DNA of 64,000 nt from Desulfobacteraceae bacterium (GTDB lineage Bacteria; Desulfobacterota; Desulfobacteria; Desulfobacterales; JAABRJ01): positions 56,232-120,231 of the forward strand of contig JAJDNY010000014.1 of assembly GCA_022340425.1 (NCBI GenBank), written 5' to 3'. The notes beneath the pieces were generated by a model that was not told the DNA's origin, searched no databases, and saw only the letters and a program-made list of their open reading frames with translations. The stretch's first letter is position 1; every line of letters starts with the position of its first letter. Positions 1 through 10,322 of the stretch are shown here, piece by piece. Position numbers and translations under genes: made by a program.

Positions 1-1
1 C

Positions 2-3000
2 GAGGCGGATCTCCAGCAGGCCTTTCCCCGCGGCAAATGGCGCGCGCCCGGGGCTTTGGAGGCCGTCATCTACGACCTGACCCTGGAAAGTCTGGGCCTC
101 GAGTTGGAAAAAGTCTGCCCCTTGCCGGGAATGGCGGGTGGCCGTATCGACGCCACCCTCGCCTTGAGCGGGCGGGGCCTGGTGGGCAAGGATCTTTCGG
201 CGACTGCAAGCCTGCAGGCCGAAGTCCGGGACCTTAAAGCGGCACCCGACACGGCCCAGCCGGGTGCCGATCTCTCCCTGGAGGCAGCCGCCCGCCTGGA
301 AGGCAGCCGCATCACCCTCAGCAGCCTGACGGCGACCGCGGATGACGTGCAGCTTCAAAGCGACGGCAGCTTGGATTTGGACAGCCGGGCCGTTGCAGGC
401 AATCTCAGCCTGCTGGCGCCGGATTTGGGTCCCGTGCTGGCGGCCTTCGGTCGGACGGGGGCCGGGGGGGCGCTCAACATCGACGGCCGGTTAACGGGCA
501 CCCTCCAACGGCCGGCGTTCACTTTCCGCGCCGAAGGCGAAGCGCTGGCCTTCAGTCCCTTGCGAATAGGGCGGCTTGGGCTGGCGGCCGAGCTGGCCCC
601 CAGCGGGATGCTGACCATCCGCGAACTCTCCCTGAAAAACAGGGGAACACGCCTGCGGGGCGCCGGCACGGCGGGCGTTTTCGACCCCGAACGCGGTTTC
701 TCCCCCGACCTGCCCCTGGACCTGACGCTGACCTTCGAGAATTTGGCGCCCGAGGATTTTTGGGATCGCCCCGGCACCAGCGGGCGCCTGCAGGGGTCTC
801 TACGTCTGGACGGGCGCCTGGGAAACCCGCGGGCCGCGTTGTCGCTGGCGGGCACGGATGTCGCTGTTGAAAACATCCGGCTGGGCGACCTGGACGCCGC
901 GCTGCGGTTTGAAGCGGGCCGCCTGCAAATCGAACGCCTCGCGGTCCGCAACGGGCGCTCGGCCGCGTCGGCCAGCGGCAGCATCGACCTCCTGGAGGTG
1001 GCCTCGGGCCGCTGGCGGGAGAATCCACCGCTGCAGTTGGCGCTCACCGCAGACCGCCTCCAGTTGGAGGATTTTATCCCGCCGCTCACCGGCCGCCTCT
1101 CGCTCGAGGCGCGGTTAGAGGGCAGCCTGCGCCGCCCGCTGGGCACCGTGATCCTTACGGGTGCCGATATCGACAGCGGCTACCAGAAATTGCCGGAGCT
1201 TTACGTCGATCTCCTGTTGGAAAGCGAGCGGGCCCAGCTGAAACAGCTGGAGGCCGCCGTCGCGGAGGGGCAAAACCTGTTTGCCCGGGGATGGCTTGGA
1301 TACGACCGGTCGTATGCGCTGGAAATTGACAGCGACCGGATCGCCCTGAAGCACATCGACTTGCTGCAGCGGCATTTTCCCGCAACCGAAGGCCTTGCAG
1401 CCCTCAAACTCAATGGCGCCGGCACCTTGAAGGCACCCCGCCTGGACGGAGAGCTGGCCGTGACCGACCTTCGCATCGGGGGCAACCCCGTGCAGGACCT
1501 GCGTCTGAAACTCGGGCTGGCAGAGGGTCTGGCCCGGGTCTCGGGCCGTCTCAACTTTGATCTGGCCGCCAGCTACGATTTGAATAGCCAACAGTTTGAG
1601 CTGGACGCATTCTTTCAGGACACGGCCCTTGCACCCTATACCCGCATCGCCGGCTGGCCCGATATCGCGGGCCGCCTCAGCGGCACGCTGGCGGCTCGCG
1701 GCAACCCCCGGCGGATCGCGGGGATCACCGCGGCGGCGGACATTTCGGATCTTTCCCTGGCCTACCGGGGCATCCGGCTGGTGAGCGCCGAACAACTGCT
1801 CTTTTCCATGGCCGACGGCCGCGTGCGGGTTCCCCGCAACCGGTTGAGGCTGCTGGAGAACGGCTGGCTGGAATTTTGGGGGCAGGCGGACATCCGGGGC
1901 CCGCTGGACTTTGAAGGGTCCGGGTTTCTGCCGCTCCAGGACCTGACGCCGCTGGCGCTGGATCTCGGCGCTCCCCAAGGGAGCCTGCGGGTCCAAAGCC
2001 GCCTGGGCGGAAGCCCGGCGGCGCCGGAGCTCCGTCTGGAGACGGTCCTCAGCGATATCGGCTGCGACCTGCCGGGGCTCGCCACCCGCCTCCACAACCT
2101 CAACGGCACGCTGCTGTTGACGCCCGCGAGTCTGCGCATCGATGGTCTCAAGGGGATGCTGGACAGCGGAAGTTTCGAGCTGGCCGGGGGGTTCGATCTG
2201 GACGCCTTCACGCCCCGCCGGGCGGACCTGCGACTGACCGCCAAGGCCCTGCCGCTGGCGGTGCCCGACACCCTGGACCTGCTCTTAAACGGCGACCTGC
2301 GGCTTTCCGGGACCCCTGAGGATTCCAGCCTGCGCGGGACCCTGACCCTGATCGAGGGCCTCTACTACCGCGACGTCAACCTCAACCCCCTTCAACGATT
2401 GGAGCGCCGGCCGGCCCCGGCCCCGGCCCCTGCCCCGACGCACCGCTTTCCCTACCCTTTTCTGAAGAACCTGGGGCTGGACGTTGCAGTGACCTACCGC
2501 AGCCCCTTCGTGGTGGACAACAACCTCGCCTCCCTGGAGGTCACCCCGGACCTGAGGATTCGAGGCACCCTGGAGCGGCCCCTGATGGACGGCCGCATTC
2601 AGGTGCCCTCCGGCACGATCACCTACTACCATCGGAGCTTCACGGTGGAAAAAGGGGTTGTGGATTTCGTCAGCCCCTACCGCATCGAACCGCTGGTGGC
2701 GCTGGAAGGCGAAACCCAGGTGCGCACCTGGCGGATTCGTCTGGCGGTTTCCGGTCCCCTCGACAACCTCCAGTTCACCCTGACCTCCGATCCCCAGGAA
2801 TCCGATCAGGACATCCTCTCGCTGCTGCTGGTGGGCAAAACCACCGGCGAGCTGGTCTCCGGCGAAGGCGGCCCCAGCGCGTCTCCCGAACAGCTGCTGG
2901 CGCAGCTGGTGGCCGGGAGGCTGGTGGAGGAGGTCAAGGAAACCACCGGCCTCGATCAGCTGGAAGTCGAAGCCAAAAGCGAGGGCGAGAGCGGCGCGAA

Positions 3001-3205
3001 TGCCGAGACCAGCATCAAGGTCACCGTGGGCAAGGAACTCTCACGCCGTCTGATGGTCCGCTATGCCACCCAATCCCGGGGAGGTGAGGTCGTTCAGCGC
3101 GCCGAGGCCGAATACCGGCTGCTGGAATATTTCCTGTTGACGGCCTTTCAGGACAACCTGGGCGTTTTCGGGGGCGCCCTGTCATACCGCCTGGAGTTTC
3201 GCTGA
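2..3205 (+). CDS. tamB: TamB-like translocation and assembly module protein, 5' end outside window
   Basis: This is the C-terminal 1,067 or so residues of a TamB (DUF490) protein, a long periplasm-spanning beta-taco that works with an Omp85 partner in outer-membrane biogenesis and lipid transport. The frame is open to the first bases, so the start lies upstream; TTG at 56 is not the real start. Repeated amphipathic beta-strand units fill the chain. The last 300 residues carry the DUF490 signature, with GRIQVPSGTITY, then GVVDFVSPYRIEP, then SDPQESDQDILSLLLVG. A Pro-Ala run (RPAPAPAPAPTH, about 2408-2440) interrupts the strand pattern as a linker. The stop overlaps the next start (TGATG), so the two genes are translationally coupled as in tamAB operons. 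Confidence 0.92.
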   Translation, partial: EADLQQAFPRGKWRAPGALEAVIYDLTLESLGLELEKVCPLPGMAGGRIDATLALSGRGLVGKDLSATASLQAEVRDLKAAPDTAQPGADLSLEAAARLEGSRITLSSLTATADDVQLQSDGSLDLDSRAVAGNLSLLAPDLGPVLAAFGRTGAGGALNIDGRLTGTLQRPAFTFRAEGEALAFSPLRIGRLGLAAELAPSGMLTIRELSLKNRGTRLRGAGTAGVFDPERGFSPDLPLDLTLTFENLAPEDFWDRPGTSGRLQGSLRLDGRLGNPRAALSLAGTDVAVENIRLGDLDAALRFEAGRLQIERLAVRNGRSAASASGSIDLLEVASGRWRENPPLQLALTADRLQLEDFIPPLTGRLSLEARLEGSLRRPLGTVILTGADIDSGYQKLPELYVDLLLESERAQLKQLEAAVAEGQNLFARGWLGYDRSYALEIDSDRIALKHIDLLQRHFPATEGLAALKLNGAGTLKAPRLDGELAVTDLRIGGNPVQDLRLKLGLAEGLARVSGRLNFDLAASYDLNSQQFELDAFFQDTALAPYTRIAGWPDIAGRLSGTLAARGNPRRIAGITAAADISDLSLAYRGIRLVSAEQLLFSMADGRVRVPRNRLRLLENGWLEFWGQADIRGPLDFEGSGFLPLQDLTPLALDLGAPQGSLRVQSRLGGSPAAPELRLETVLSDIGCDLPGLATRLHNLNGTLLLTPASLRIDGLKGMLDSGSFELAGGFDLDAFTPRRADLRLTAKALPLAVPDTLDLLLNGDLRLSGTPEDSSLRGTLTLIEGLYYRDVNLNPLQRLERRPAPAPAPAPTHRFPYPFLKNLGLDVAVTYRSPFVVDNNLASLEVTPDLRIRGTLERPLMDGRIQVPSGTITYYHRSFTVEKGVVDFVSPYRIEPLVALEGETQVRTWRIRLAVSGPLDNLQFTLTSDPQESDQDILSLLLVGKTTGELVSGEGGPSASPEQLLAQLVAGRLVEEVKETTGLDQLEVEAKSEGESGANAETSIKVTVGKELSRRLMVRYATQSRGGEVVQRAEAEYRLLEYFLLTAFQDNLGVFGGALSYRLEFR

Positions 3206-6033
3206 TGCCCCGGCCCGCACCGATCAAACCGTGCCCGGCGCGCGCCCGCGGTCCCCTCGCCCCCGCCTGGCGGCTGCTGGGATCGCTTGCGCTCTGGGCG
3301 CTCTGCTCGCTGGCGGCCTCTGCGCCGATGGCAGCCGGGCCCCCGGATGAGGCCGGTGCGACGATAGCCGATGTGGTGCTCGACATCCGCACGCACCCCG
3401 GCGACCGGACGGACTGGCAGGACATCAGCCGCAGCCTGGTGCGTTTGAAAGCCGGGGACCGCCTGAGCGCCGCCGTACTCGAGAAGACCCTGGCGGCGCT
3501 GGCAGCCAGCAACCGTTTTGAAAACATTCACGCCGACACCGTCGAAACCCCGGCCGGACCGGTGCTGACCTTCACCCTGACCCCCTTCCGGCGCATCAAG
3601 GTCATCCACATTCAAAACGCCGCGCCCCTGTTTGCGCGCGACATCCGCAACCGCCTGAGCCTCCGCGCCGGCGGCCCATTTCCCGAGGGCAGCCTGGCGG
3701 CCCAAGCGGCAACGATCGAGGCGCTTTACCGGGAGGAGGGGTTTGTGGCGCCGCGGGTGGAGGCGGAAGCGAGCCTCGATCCGGCTGACGGCCTCTACGA
3801 GATCCGCTTTGTGGTCCACAAAGGGGCCTGGCAGCGTTTGGGGGAGCTTTCTTTCGAGGGCAACCGCGCCTTTTCCGCAGACCGGTTGAAACTTCAGATG
3901 CGCGTCTGGCGGGCCAGCCTGCTCGTGGGCAGTGCGGCGCGTTTCATCGAAAAAGACCTGACCGCCGACGTCAAGCGACTGACCGCCCGCTACCGCGCCC
4001 GCGGCTTCGCCGACTGCCGGATCACCCCGCTGCTCACCCGGGACGCAGCCGGCGGCGTGGTGGATGTTCTCCTGAAGGTTGACGAGGGACCCCGCTACCG
4101 GGTGGAATTCGACGGCAACCAGGCCTTCGGGGATCGGACACTCAGAAAAGACCTGGTCCTCTTCGAGGAGGGAAACCGCAACAATCGCGGGGTCCGCAAA
4201 ACCGTCCGCAACATCCGGCAGCGCTACCAACAGGCCGGATACGCCGATGTGCGGGTCAAAACCGAACAGACCACCGGCAGCCGCGAGGGGCGGTCGGAAG
4301 TCCACCTGGTGTTTCAGATCCTCGAGGGGCCCCGCACGCTGGTGGGCGACATCACCATAAAGGGCAGCCAAGCCCTGACGGCGGAGGCGATTCGTCGCCA
4401 GATGGCTACCCGGCTGAAAAAGCCGTTCGTGCCCGCCAACCTGGAAAACGACATTGCCACGCTGACGGAGCGCTTTCTGCGCCTGGGCTTTGGCCAGGTC
4501 GCAGTTTCACCCCAGCTGACCTTCAGCCCCGAACGCCGCTCGGTGGCCATCACGCTGGAGGTGGTCCAAGGGCCCCTGCAGCGGGTGAGCGAAGTCGAAA
4601 TCACGGGTATTGACGCCCCCTTGGTTGCCCAAGCCCGCGATGTAATCGCCCTGCATCCGGGGGAGCCGTTTCGGCGCTACATGCTTCAAAGCGACGAGAA
4701 TACACTGGCCGCGCTGATTTCGGAAAAAGGGTTTCCCCACGTGACGGTTGCCGGCAGCGCCACCCCGGACCCCGATGCCACCGATCTCAAGCTGCGCTAC
4801 GCCGTCGACCCGGGGCCGGCAGTGGTGAACGGTCGAATCCATTACGCCGGGAATCTGCGAACCCGCCCAAAGATTCTCGACCGTGAGGCCGGACTACGGC
4901 CCGGCGCGCCGTTTTCTCTGAAACAGGCCACCACGGCCCAGCGCAACCTGAGAAATTTGGACGTCTTCAACTCGGTCCAGTTCACCACCGTGGGGCTTCG
5001 CGAAAAATGGGAAGAGGTCGAATTTTTTGCGGATCTGGAAGAAAAAAGGCCCTATTTTTTCGAATTGCGGGGGGGCTACCAAAGCGACTTCGGCTTGTTC
5101 GCCGACACCCGGGTGGGAGACCATAACCTTTTCGGCATGAACCGTCGGCTCAGCCTGGGCGGCCAGATCAATCAGACCGGCTACCGGGCTGAGTTGGAAC
5201 TTCAAGACCCCAACCTCTGGGGCACCGGCACGGCCGCCGCCCTGGGCCTGTACACCGAGCGCATCGAGGAGTTCAATCAAAACTTTGAGACCCGCGCCTA
5301 CGGGGCCGTTTTGGGTTTAAACCGCAAATGGTTCGAAAACTGGCGCACCGGGGTCGGCACCCGGCTCGAGCGCCGGGAGCAAATCGCCACCGGTGACGGT
5401 GAAATTACCGACACCTCCGTTATTTTGGGCCGGCGCACCCTGATCGTCACCACCCCTTCACTGCAGTATGACAGCCGGGATTCCTTCATCCGCCCCCGCA
5501 AGGGCCTTTTCGCGAACCTCGCAGTGGATATTTCCAAAGGGGTTGAAAAGCCTGAAGACGACTTTCTCAAGTACCGCTTCGAAGGCCGCGGTTTCTGGAG
5601 CCCGTTGACCCGCCTGACCCTGGCCGGCACAACCCGCCTGGGCTACATCGCACCCTACGGGGACAGCCGCGACGTGCCCGAGGACCAGCTCTTTTTCCTC
5701 GGCGGCATCCGCGACGTGCGCGGCTTTGAGGAGAACCTGCTGCTTTTTGACGCCAACGGCGATGCCGTTGGGGGGCGCGAAGCGCTTTCCGGCAGCCTTG
5801 AGGGGCGCATCGACCTGGGTCTGAACTTTGAATTGACCCTCTTCTATGACATCGGTCGGCTGAGCGACAGCAAGGGCGCCGTGGGCGAAGGCGGCTGGCG
5901 CGACAGTATCGGCGCGGGGTTGCGCTACATCACCCCCATCGGCCCGATCGGCTTCCTGTATGGCCACAAACTCGATCAGCGCCCGGGGGAAAGCTCCGGC
6001 CAGTTTCATTTTGCCATCGGCTACTCGTTCTGA
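3205..6033 (+). CDS. Omp85-family outer membrane protein (TamA/BamA-like) with about seven POTRA repeats
   Basis: Outer-membrane barrel of the Omp85 superfamily, probably the TamA partner of the upstream TamB. Residues 1-45 form a signal peptide with an unusually long N-region. Residues about 48-600 divide into seven POTRA-like units of 70-85 residues, several ending in a 'V..GP' boundary. TamA has three and BamA five. The last 340 residues are the 16-strand barrel domain. It contains VRGF, the conserved lid-loop motif (family R-G-[FY]), in GGIRDVRGFEENL, and the chain ends in a terminal Phe (AIGYSF), the usual outer-membrane assembly signal. At 942 residues it is much longer than TamA (about 577). 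TamA is preferred over BamA because of the tamB linkage and the absence of ompH/lpx neighbours. Confidence 0.9.
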   Translation: MPRPAPIKPCPARARGPLAPAWRLLGSLALWALCSLAASAPMAAGPPDEAGATIADVVLDIRTHPGDRTDWQDISRSLVRLKAGDRLSAAVLEKTLAALAASNRFENIHADTVETPAGPVLTFTLTPFRRIKVIHIQNAAPLFARDIRNRLSLRAGGPFPEGSLAAQAATIEALYREEGFVAPRVEAEASLDPADGLYEIRFVVHKGAWQRLGELSFEGNRAFSADRLKLQMRVWRASLLVGSAARFIEKDLTADVKRLTARYRARGFADCRITPLLTRDAAGGVVDVLLKVDEGPRYRVEFDGNQAFGDRTLRKDLVLFEEGNRNNRGVRKTVRNIRQRYQQAGYADVRVKTEQTTGSREGRSEVHLVFQILEGPRTLVGDITIKGSQALTAEAIRRQMATRLKKPFVPANLENDIATLTERFLRLGFGQVAVSPQLTFSPERRSVAITLEVVQGPLQRVSEVEITGIDAPLVAQARDVIALHPGEPFRRYMLQSDENTLAALISEKGFPHVTVAGSATPDPDATDLKLRYAVDPGPAVVNGRIHYAGNLRTRPKILDREAGLRPGAPFSLKQATTAQRNLRNLDVFNSVQFTTVGLREKWEEVEFFADLEEKRPYFFELRGGYQSDFGLFADTRVGDHNLFGMNRRLSLGGQINQTGYRAELELQDPNLWGTGTAAALGLYTERIEEFNQNFETRAYGAVLGLNRKWFENWRTGVGTRLERREQIATGDGEITDTSVILGRRTLIVTTPSLQYDSRDSFIRPRKGLFANLAVDISKGVEKPEDDFLKYRFEGRGFWSPLTRLTLAGTTRLGYIAPYGDSRDVPEDQLFFLGGIRDVRGFEENLLLFDANGDAVGGREALSGSLEGRIDLGLNFELTLFYDIGRLSDSKGAVGEGGWRDSIGAGLRYITPIGPIGFLYGHKLDQRPGESSGQFHFAIGYSF

Positions 6034-6270
6034 CAAACGCCTCGCAGAGACGCCTTCAGCCGTGCGGGCGACGATAGCGCGGCTGCCCGGGGTTTTGGCC
6101 CCTCGGAGCCGAAAAAAGGGCGACCGCCGTTGGAATTCTTGAAAAACAAACCGGTCCGTGTCAGAATCTCAATCAGGCGTCCGATGCCGCGTCCGCCAAA
6201 CACGCCGAAGACCGGGTGCCCTGGCGGCGAGGCGCACCTGCTTTGGGAGCGAAGCGCGAGGGGGGGAAAG

Positions 6271-6921
6271 ATGGCGCCCTACCGGATCATTCTGGCCGAT
6301 GACCATGCCATGCTGCGGGAGGGCATCGCCAAGCTCATCAACGCGGCCAAAGGCCTGCAGATCGTCGGAGAGGCCTCCGACGGTTTGATGCTCCTGAAGC
6401 TGATGCACCACACGACGCCCGATATGGTCATCCTGGACGTGTCGATGCCCGGTTTGCGGGGCATCGAGGCGGCCCAGGAAATCCGCAGAACCTATCCGGC
6501 GGTGGCCATTTTGTTTCTGAGCATGCACAAGAAAAAGGAATACCTGCACCTGGCGTTGGCCACGGGCGCCAAAGGCTATATCCTCAAGGAGGATTCCGGC
6601 AGCGAGCTGATTCAGGCCATCGCCGAAATCCGCAGGGGAAAAACCTATCTGTCACCGCTTTTCATGAAGGACGTGCCCGCGGATTTCATCCCCATTGAAG
6701 GCGGCGCCCCCCCCTCCCCCCAAGAGCCGCTGACGGCCCGCGAAAAGCAGGTCCTGCAGCTGATCGCCGAGGGCAAAACCAGCAAAGAGATCGGCGCGCT
6801 TCTTTTCATCAGCATCCACACCGTCCACAGCCATCGGAAAAACATCAAAAACAAATTGGATCTGAGAAAAAATGCCGACCTGGTTCGATACGCCATGGAG
6901 AAAGGGTACGCCGATGAATGA
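6271..6921 (+). CDS. NarL/FixJ-family response regulator
   Basis: A 216-residue two-component response regulator. The receiver (about residues 1-120) has the acidic pair in ILADDH, the phospho-acceptor Asp in VILDVSMPG and the conserved Lys in YILKED. A C-terminal LuxR-type helix-turn-helix follows, with LTAREKQVLQLIAEG and TSKEIG leading into HTVHSHRKNI. The open frame extends upstream to 6130, but the receiver begins directly at ATG 6271, which has a GAGGGGGG ribosome site, so this start is chosen. No histidine kinase is adjacent. The gene is convergent with the Lon-like gene. Confidence 0.9.
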   Translation: MAPYRIILADDHAMLREGIAKLINAAKGLQIVGEASDGLMLLKLMHHTTPDMVILDVSMPGLRGIEAAQEIRRTYPAVAILFLSMHKKKEYLHLALATGAKGYILKEDSGSELIQAIAEIRRGKTYLSPLFMKDVPADFIPIEGGAPPSPQEPLTAREKQVLQLIAEGKTSKEIGALLFISIHTVHSHRKNIKNKLDLRKNADLVRYAMEKGYADE

Positions 6922-6995
6922 CAGGGGCCGCGCCGTCAAACAATGACCATTTACATTCGGGCCGTCAGGACCCAGGAAACCTACGGTGCCTCTTT

Positions 6996-9383
6996 TCATG
7001 CCACATTGTGCTGCTTCTGGGTGCGGTCGAAAAACTGTTTGAGCTTTTTCTGCGCGCGGCCGTAGACCGTGGTGGCCGGGTAGTTGCCAAAGCGGTTGGG
7101 CTCCCCTGCGGACATGCCGGTCAAAATCGCAATCCCCTCGGCGGCGGTCTGGATCGGGTAGATGTGGAAGCGCCCCTCGCGCACCGCCTCCACGACGGCG
7201 CGCTTGAGCATCAGGTTCTGAACGTTGCCTGCGGGAATGACCACCCCCTGGTCGCCGGTGAATCCCTTGAACTGGCACACCTCGAAAAAACCTTCGATTT
7301 TCTGGTTGACCCCGCCGATGGACTGGATGCGCCCCTTCTGGTTGACCGACCCTGTGACCGCAACCCCTTGTTTCAAAGGCACCCCCGAGAGACTTGAAAT
7401 AATAGCAAAAAGTTCCGCCGAGGAGGCGCTGTCGCCGTCCACCCCGGCGTAACTCTGTTCAAAGGCGATGCTGATGGTGAGGCTCAACGGATAGCGCTGG
7501 GCGAAGGTGCGGCCGAGGTAGCCGGTCAGGATCAACACCCCCTTGTCGTGGGTCCGCCCGCTGAGGTCGGCCTCGCGTTCGATATTGATCACGTTGGGGG
7601 GGCCCAAATAGGTTTCGGCGGTGATGCGCGCCGGGCGGCCAAAGGAAATTTCGCCGATCTGGTGAACCGCCAGGCCGTTGACCTGCCCGACCGCGGCGCC
7701 GCTCACGTCGATCAGAATGCTGCCGTCGGCGTAAGCCTCGTGAATCTTTTCCTCGTAGAGATTGTAGCGAAAACGGTACTCGCTGAAGGCTTTGACCACC
7801 TGGGTGTCCGTGACCGCCTCCACCCCCTGGCGACGCGCCCAATAATCCGCCTCCTTCAACACGCCGATCACTTGGCCGAACCGCAGCGAAAGCCTGCCTC
7901 TGTTGGACGTCGACTTCTGGCTGTACTCGACGATGGCCGCCACCCCGGAAGGCGTGAAGGGCAAGAGCTGCTCCTCGCGGCAGACGCGGGCGATGAAGCG
8001 TGCATAGAGTTGGATCGTCGCGGGGCTGCGCTCGACCTCGTCGTCGAAATCCGCCCTGACCTTGAAAATCCGGTTGAATTTGGAATCCTGGTTCTGGAGG
8101 GCCTGAAACAGTTCGTAGCCGCCGAGCAAAATCACCTTGACGTCAATGGGGATGGGCGCCGGCCTGAGGCCCACCGAACCCAGCAAGGGGCCGGCGGCCA
8201 GGTCTTCGATGTGAAGTTGTTTGTTCTGCAAGGCGCGCTTGAGGCCATCCCAGACGTGGGGGTTGAGCAGCACCTGCTCCATTTCCATGATCAGCGTGCC
8301 ACCGTCGGCCGACAGCAGCGAGCCGGGCTTGACCATGGTGAAATCAGACGTCAGGGTGCCCATCAGGGCGCGCTTCTCGATCCGGCCGAAAAGGTTTTGG
8401 TAGGTGGGGTTGGATTCGAAAATCACCGGTGCGCCGCGGGCGTCGCTGCGGTCCACGAGAATATTGACATCGTAGCGGACCAGATCGGTTGGCGGCCCAG
8501 GCTGGGGGCCCCTGCCCTCCTCGCCTGCCGCCCCGCCGGCAAAGAGAGCGACGTTCTCGACGATGTCCTGCTGCAGCTCATCCAGAAACCCGATGATTGC
8601 GGTCAAGCCGCGGTATTCTTCCTTGAGGATGCTCAACCGGTTGCTGACTACGAAACGCGTTACCTCGGCGGTCAGTTTCTCAATCTCGTTTTGAAGGGTC
8701 TGTTTTAGGCGCCCGATCTCCTTGCCGACAGCCTCCAGTTCGGTTTGCACGGCGGCAATGCTGCCCTCGATTTCACCCCGCTTTTCCTCGGACAACTGCT
8801 GAAAGCTCTCCTGGGTGGCGGGTTTGCCGTCAATGATGGGCACCGGGATAAACCCCGCAGGGGTGCGGCTGATCTGAAGCCCCTCTGCGGCCGCTAGTTT
8901 TTCCAGCTGGTCCAGTAGACGGGCTCGTTTCTCGGCATAGTTTTTTTCAAGAACACCCCTGCGTTCGAGATAGGATTCATTTTCCAGCGCACTGGGAAGG
9001 GCGACCTTGAGGTCCTGGACCACCCGGCCGATCTTGCGGGCAAAAAAAGCCCCCTGACCGGCCGGCATGCGGATAGGCCGCGGCCGATACTCGTCCTTGA
9101 AGTTGTTGACCATCAGCCAGTCGTCGGGGGTGGGACGGTTGGCCGCGAAACGGCGAACGAGATCCTGGGTGATGGTGGACTTTCCGGTGCCGTCGCGGCC
9201 GGTAACAAAGATGTTGTAGCCCGGGCTGGCCATATCCAGTCCGAATGCGATGGCCTGAACGGCGCGCCTCTGGCCGATGACCTCATCCAGGGGCTCCAGT
9301 TCGGCCGTGGTCTTGAAATCGAACAAGTCCGCATCGCAGGCACATCTCAGATCGGCTGCCGCCAGTTCGCGGGGATCGGTCAT
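6996..9383 (-). CDS. LonB/LonH-like ATP-dependent serine protease
   Basis: A 795-residue cytoplasmic AAA+ protease of the divergent Lon group (AAA_32 plus S16 domain), related to E. coli YcbZ (LonH), not classical LonA. The Walker A motif is GRDGTGKS near residue 62. A long coiled-coil insertion (about residues 130-280) replaces the LonA substrate-binding domain. The C-terminal S16 domain keeps the Ser-Lys dyad: Ser652 in GDSAS and Lys695 in GGVNQKIEGF, with the 43-residue spacing seen in E. coli Lon. ATG 9383 is preceded by GGAG. The gene is transcribed alone, away from the MarR gene, and likely removes misfolded proteins. Confidence 0.92.
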   Translation of the reverse strand: MTDPRELAAADLRCACDADLFDFKTTAELEPLDEVIGQRRAVQAIAFGLDMASPGYNIFVTGRDGTGKSTITQDLVRRFAANRPTPDDWLMVNNFKDEYRPRPIRMPAGQGAFFARKIGRVVQDLKVALPSALENESYLERRGVLEKNYAEKRARLLDQLEKLAAAEGLQISRTPAGFIPVPIIDGKPATQESFQQLSEEKRGEIEGSIAAVQTELEAVGKEIGRLKQTLQNEIEKLTAEVTRFVVSNRLSILKEEYRGLTAIIGFLDELQQDIVENVALFAGGAAGEEGRGPQPGPPTDLVRYDVNILVDRSDARGAPVIFESNPTYQNLFGRIEKRALMGTLTSDFTMVKPGSLLSADGGTLIMEMEQVLLNPHVWDGLKRALQNKQLHIEDLAAGPLLGSVGLRPAPIPIDVKVILLGGYELFQALQNQDSKFNRIFKVRADFDDEVERSPATIQLYARFIARVCREEQLLPFTPSGVAAIVEYSQKSTSNRGRLSLRFGQVIGVLKEADYWARRQGVEAVTDTQVVKAFSEYRFRYNLYEEKIHEAYADGSILIDVSGAAVGQVNGLAVHQIGEISFGRPARITAETYLGPPNVINIEREADLSGRTHDKGVLILTGYLGRTFAQRYPLSLTISIAFEQSYAGVDGDSASSAELFAIISSLSGVPLKQGVAVTGSVNQKGRIQSIGGVNQKIEGFFEVCQFKGFTGDQGVVIPAGNVQNLMLKRAVVEAVREGRFHIYPIQTAAEGIAILTGMSAGEPNRFGNYPATTVYGRAQKKLKQFFDRTQKQHNVA

Positions 9384-9599
9384 ACGGCTGTCTCCTGGTC
9401 AAAGGGCCTGACGCCCGTGATCACCCCCTCGCGGGACGTAAGACAATTCGGTTAAAAATCGGCTCGGCCGTCAGCTCGGATACGGTTACCGATTAAGGAA
9501 AACGGGGCAGAAAAATCAGCGGCGCCCTATGTATCGCCCTCTCCAGAACCCATTAAAAGACTTTAAGTTTGTACTATTAACTTATTGAATTCATATTTT

Positions 9600-10052
9600 T
9601 TATTCATTCTTCCGGTTGGGGTGTTCGACGGAGCTTATCATGGCCGCAAGGGTGTCGATCGCCTCGAGGATTTTTTCAAACTCTCCGGGCGCCATGGTTT
9701 CGAAGCGCCTCACCAGCAGGTCCCGCAGCGGGTCCGGAGAGTTCTCGATGAAGGCGTTTCCCTCGGGGGTCAGCCGTACGTGAATCTGACGCCGGTCACG
9801 GCTCTGGCGGACCCGCTGGACGAACCCCCGTTTCTCCAGCCGGTCCACGATGCCGGTAACGGTGGAATTGTTGAGGTACAGGAACTGGGTCAACGCTCCC
9901 AGCGGCAGCGGTCCGCGTTTGTGGATTTCACGCAGGCAGATGAGCTGCGGGACGGTGATCTGATAGCTCTCCTGAATGTACTTGGAGTGAACCGACAGGG
10001 CGTGCGCGATTTGGCGCAGTCGCGTGGTAAGGTGCAGGACAGGATCGATCAT
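9600..10052 (-). CDS. MarR-family transcriptional regulator
   Basis: A 150-residue winged-helix regulator. The core shows the MarR pattern: a helical dimerisation arm, then TVPQLICLREI, the recognition region LNNSTVTGIVDRLEKRGFVQR, the wing DRRQIHVRLTPEG and a C-terminal dimerisation helix. The frame opens at TTG 10139, but ATG 10052 (MIDPVLHL) gives the usual family length and starts at the first conserved helix, so it is preferred; neither start has a good ribosome site. It is divergent from the 66-residue ORF and kamA-like gene, so it may control their promoter at 10222. That regulatory link is inferred from position only. Confidence 0.85.
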   Translation of the reverse strand: MIDPVLHLTTRLRQIAHALSVHSKYIQESYQITVPQLICLREIHKRGPLPLGALTQFLYLNNSTVTGIVDRLEKRGFVQRVRQSRDRRQIHVRLTPEGNAFIENSPDPLRDLLVRRFETMAPGEFEKILEAIDTLAAMISSVEHPNRKNE

Positions 10053-10221
10053 GGCGGCTTCGGGTCGTATGGCTCGCAACGGAATGGGAAAGCCCCCGAA
10101 GGCACCGCTGTTCAGCCGGGGGCGGTCAATGTTGTGCAACTTTCTTATGCCGTGGCGCCGAAATCGTCAAGTTTAGAATTGCCCGCCTTCCGCAGGGGGA
10201 AGCTGACTGACTAACGGTGGG

Positions 10222-10250
10222 TTGACATGTGGCGTGACGGCTGGTAAGAT
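10222..10250 (+). promoter_or_regulatory. Strong sigma70-type promoter
   Basis: TTGACA at 10222-10227 and TAAGAT at 10245-10250 with a 17-base spacer, predicting a start near 10257. It faces the 66-residue ORF and kamA-like gene and lies in the gap shared with the divergent MarR gene. Confidence 0.7.
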
Positions 10251-10322
10251 ACTTTCTGTTGAAAATGTGCCTATAGAAAAATTTAATCCGGTCGATATTA
10301 AACTGCAAAGGGGGGATGCTTC

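Noticed and set aside
2408..2440. GC-rich tandem CCGGCC-type repeat inside tamB
   Set aside because: It encodes an in-frame Pro-Ala linker and needs no separate element.
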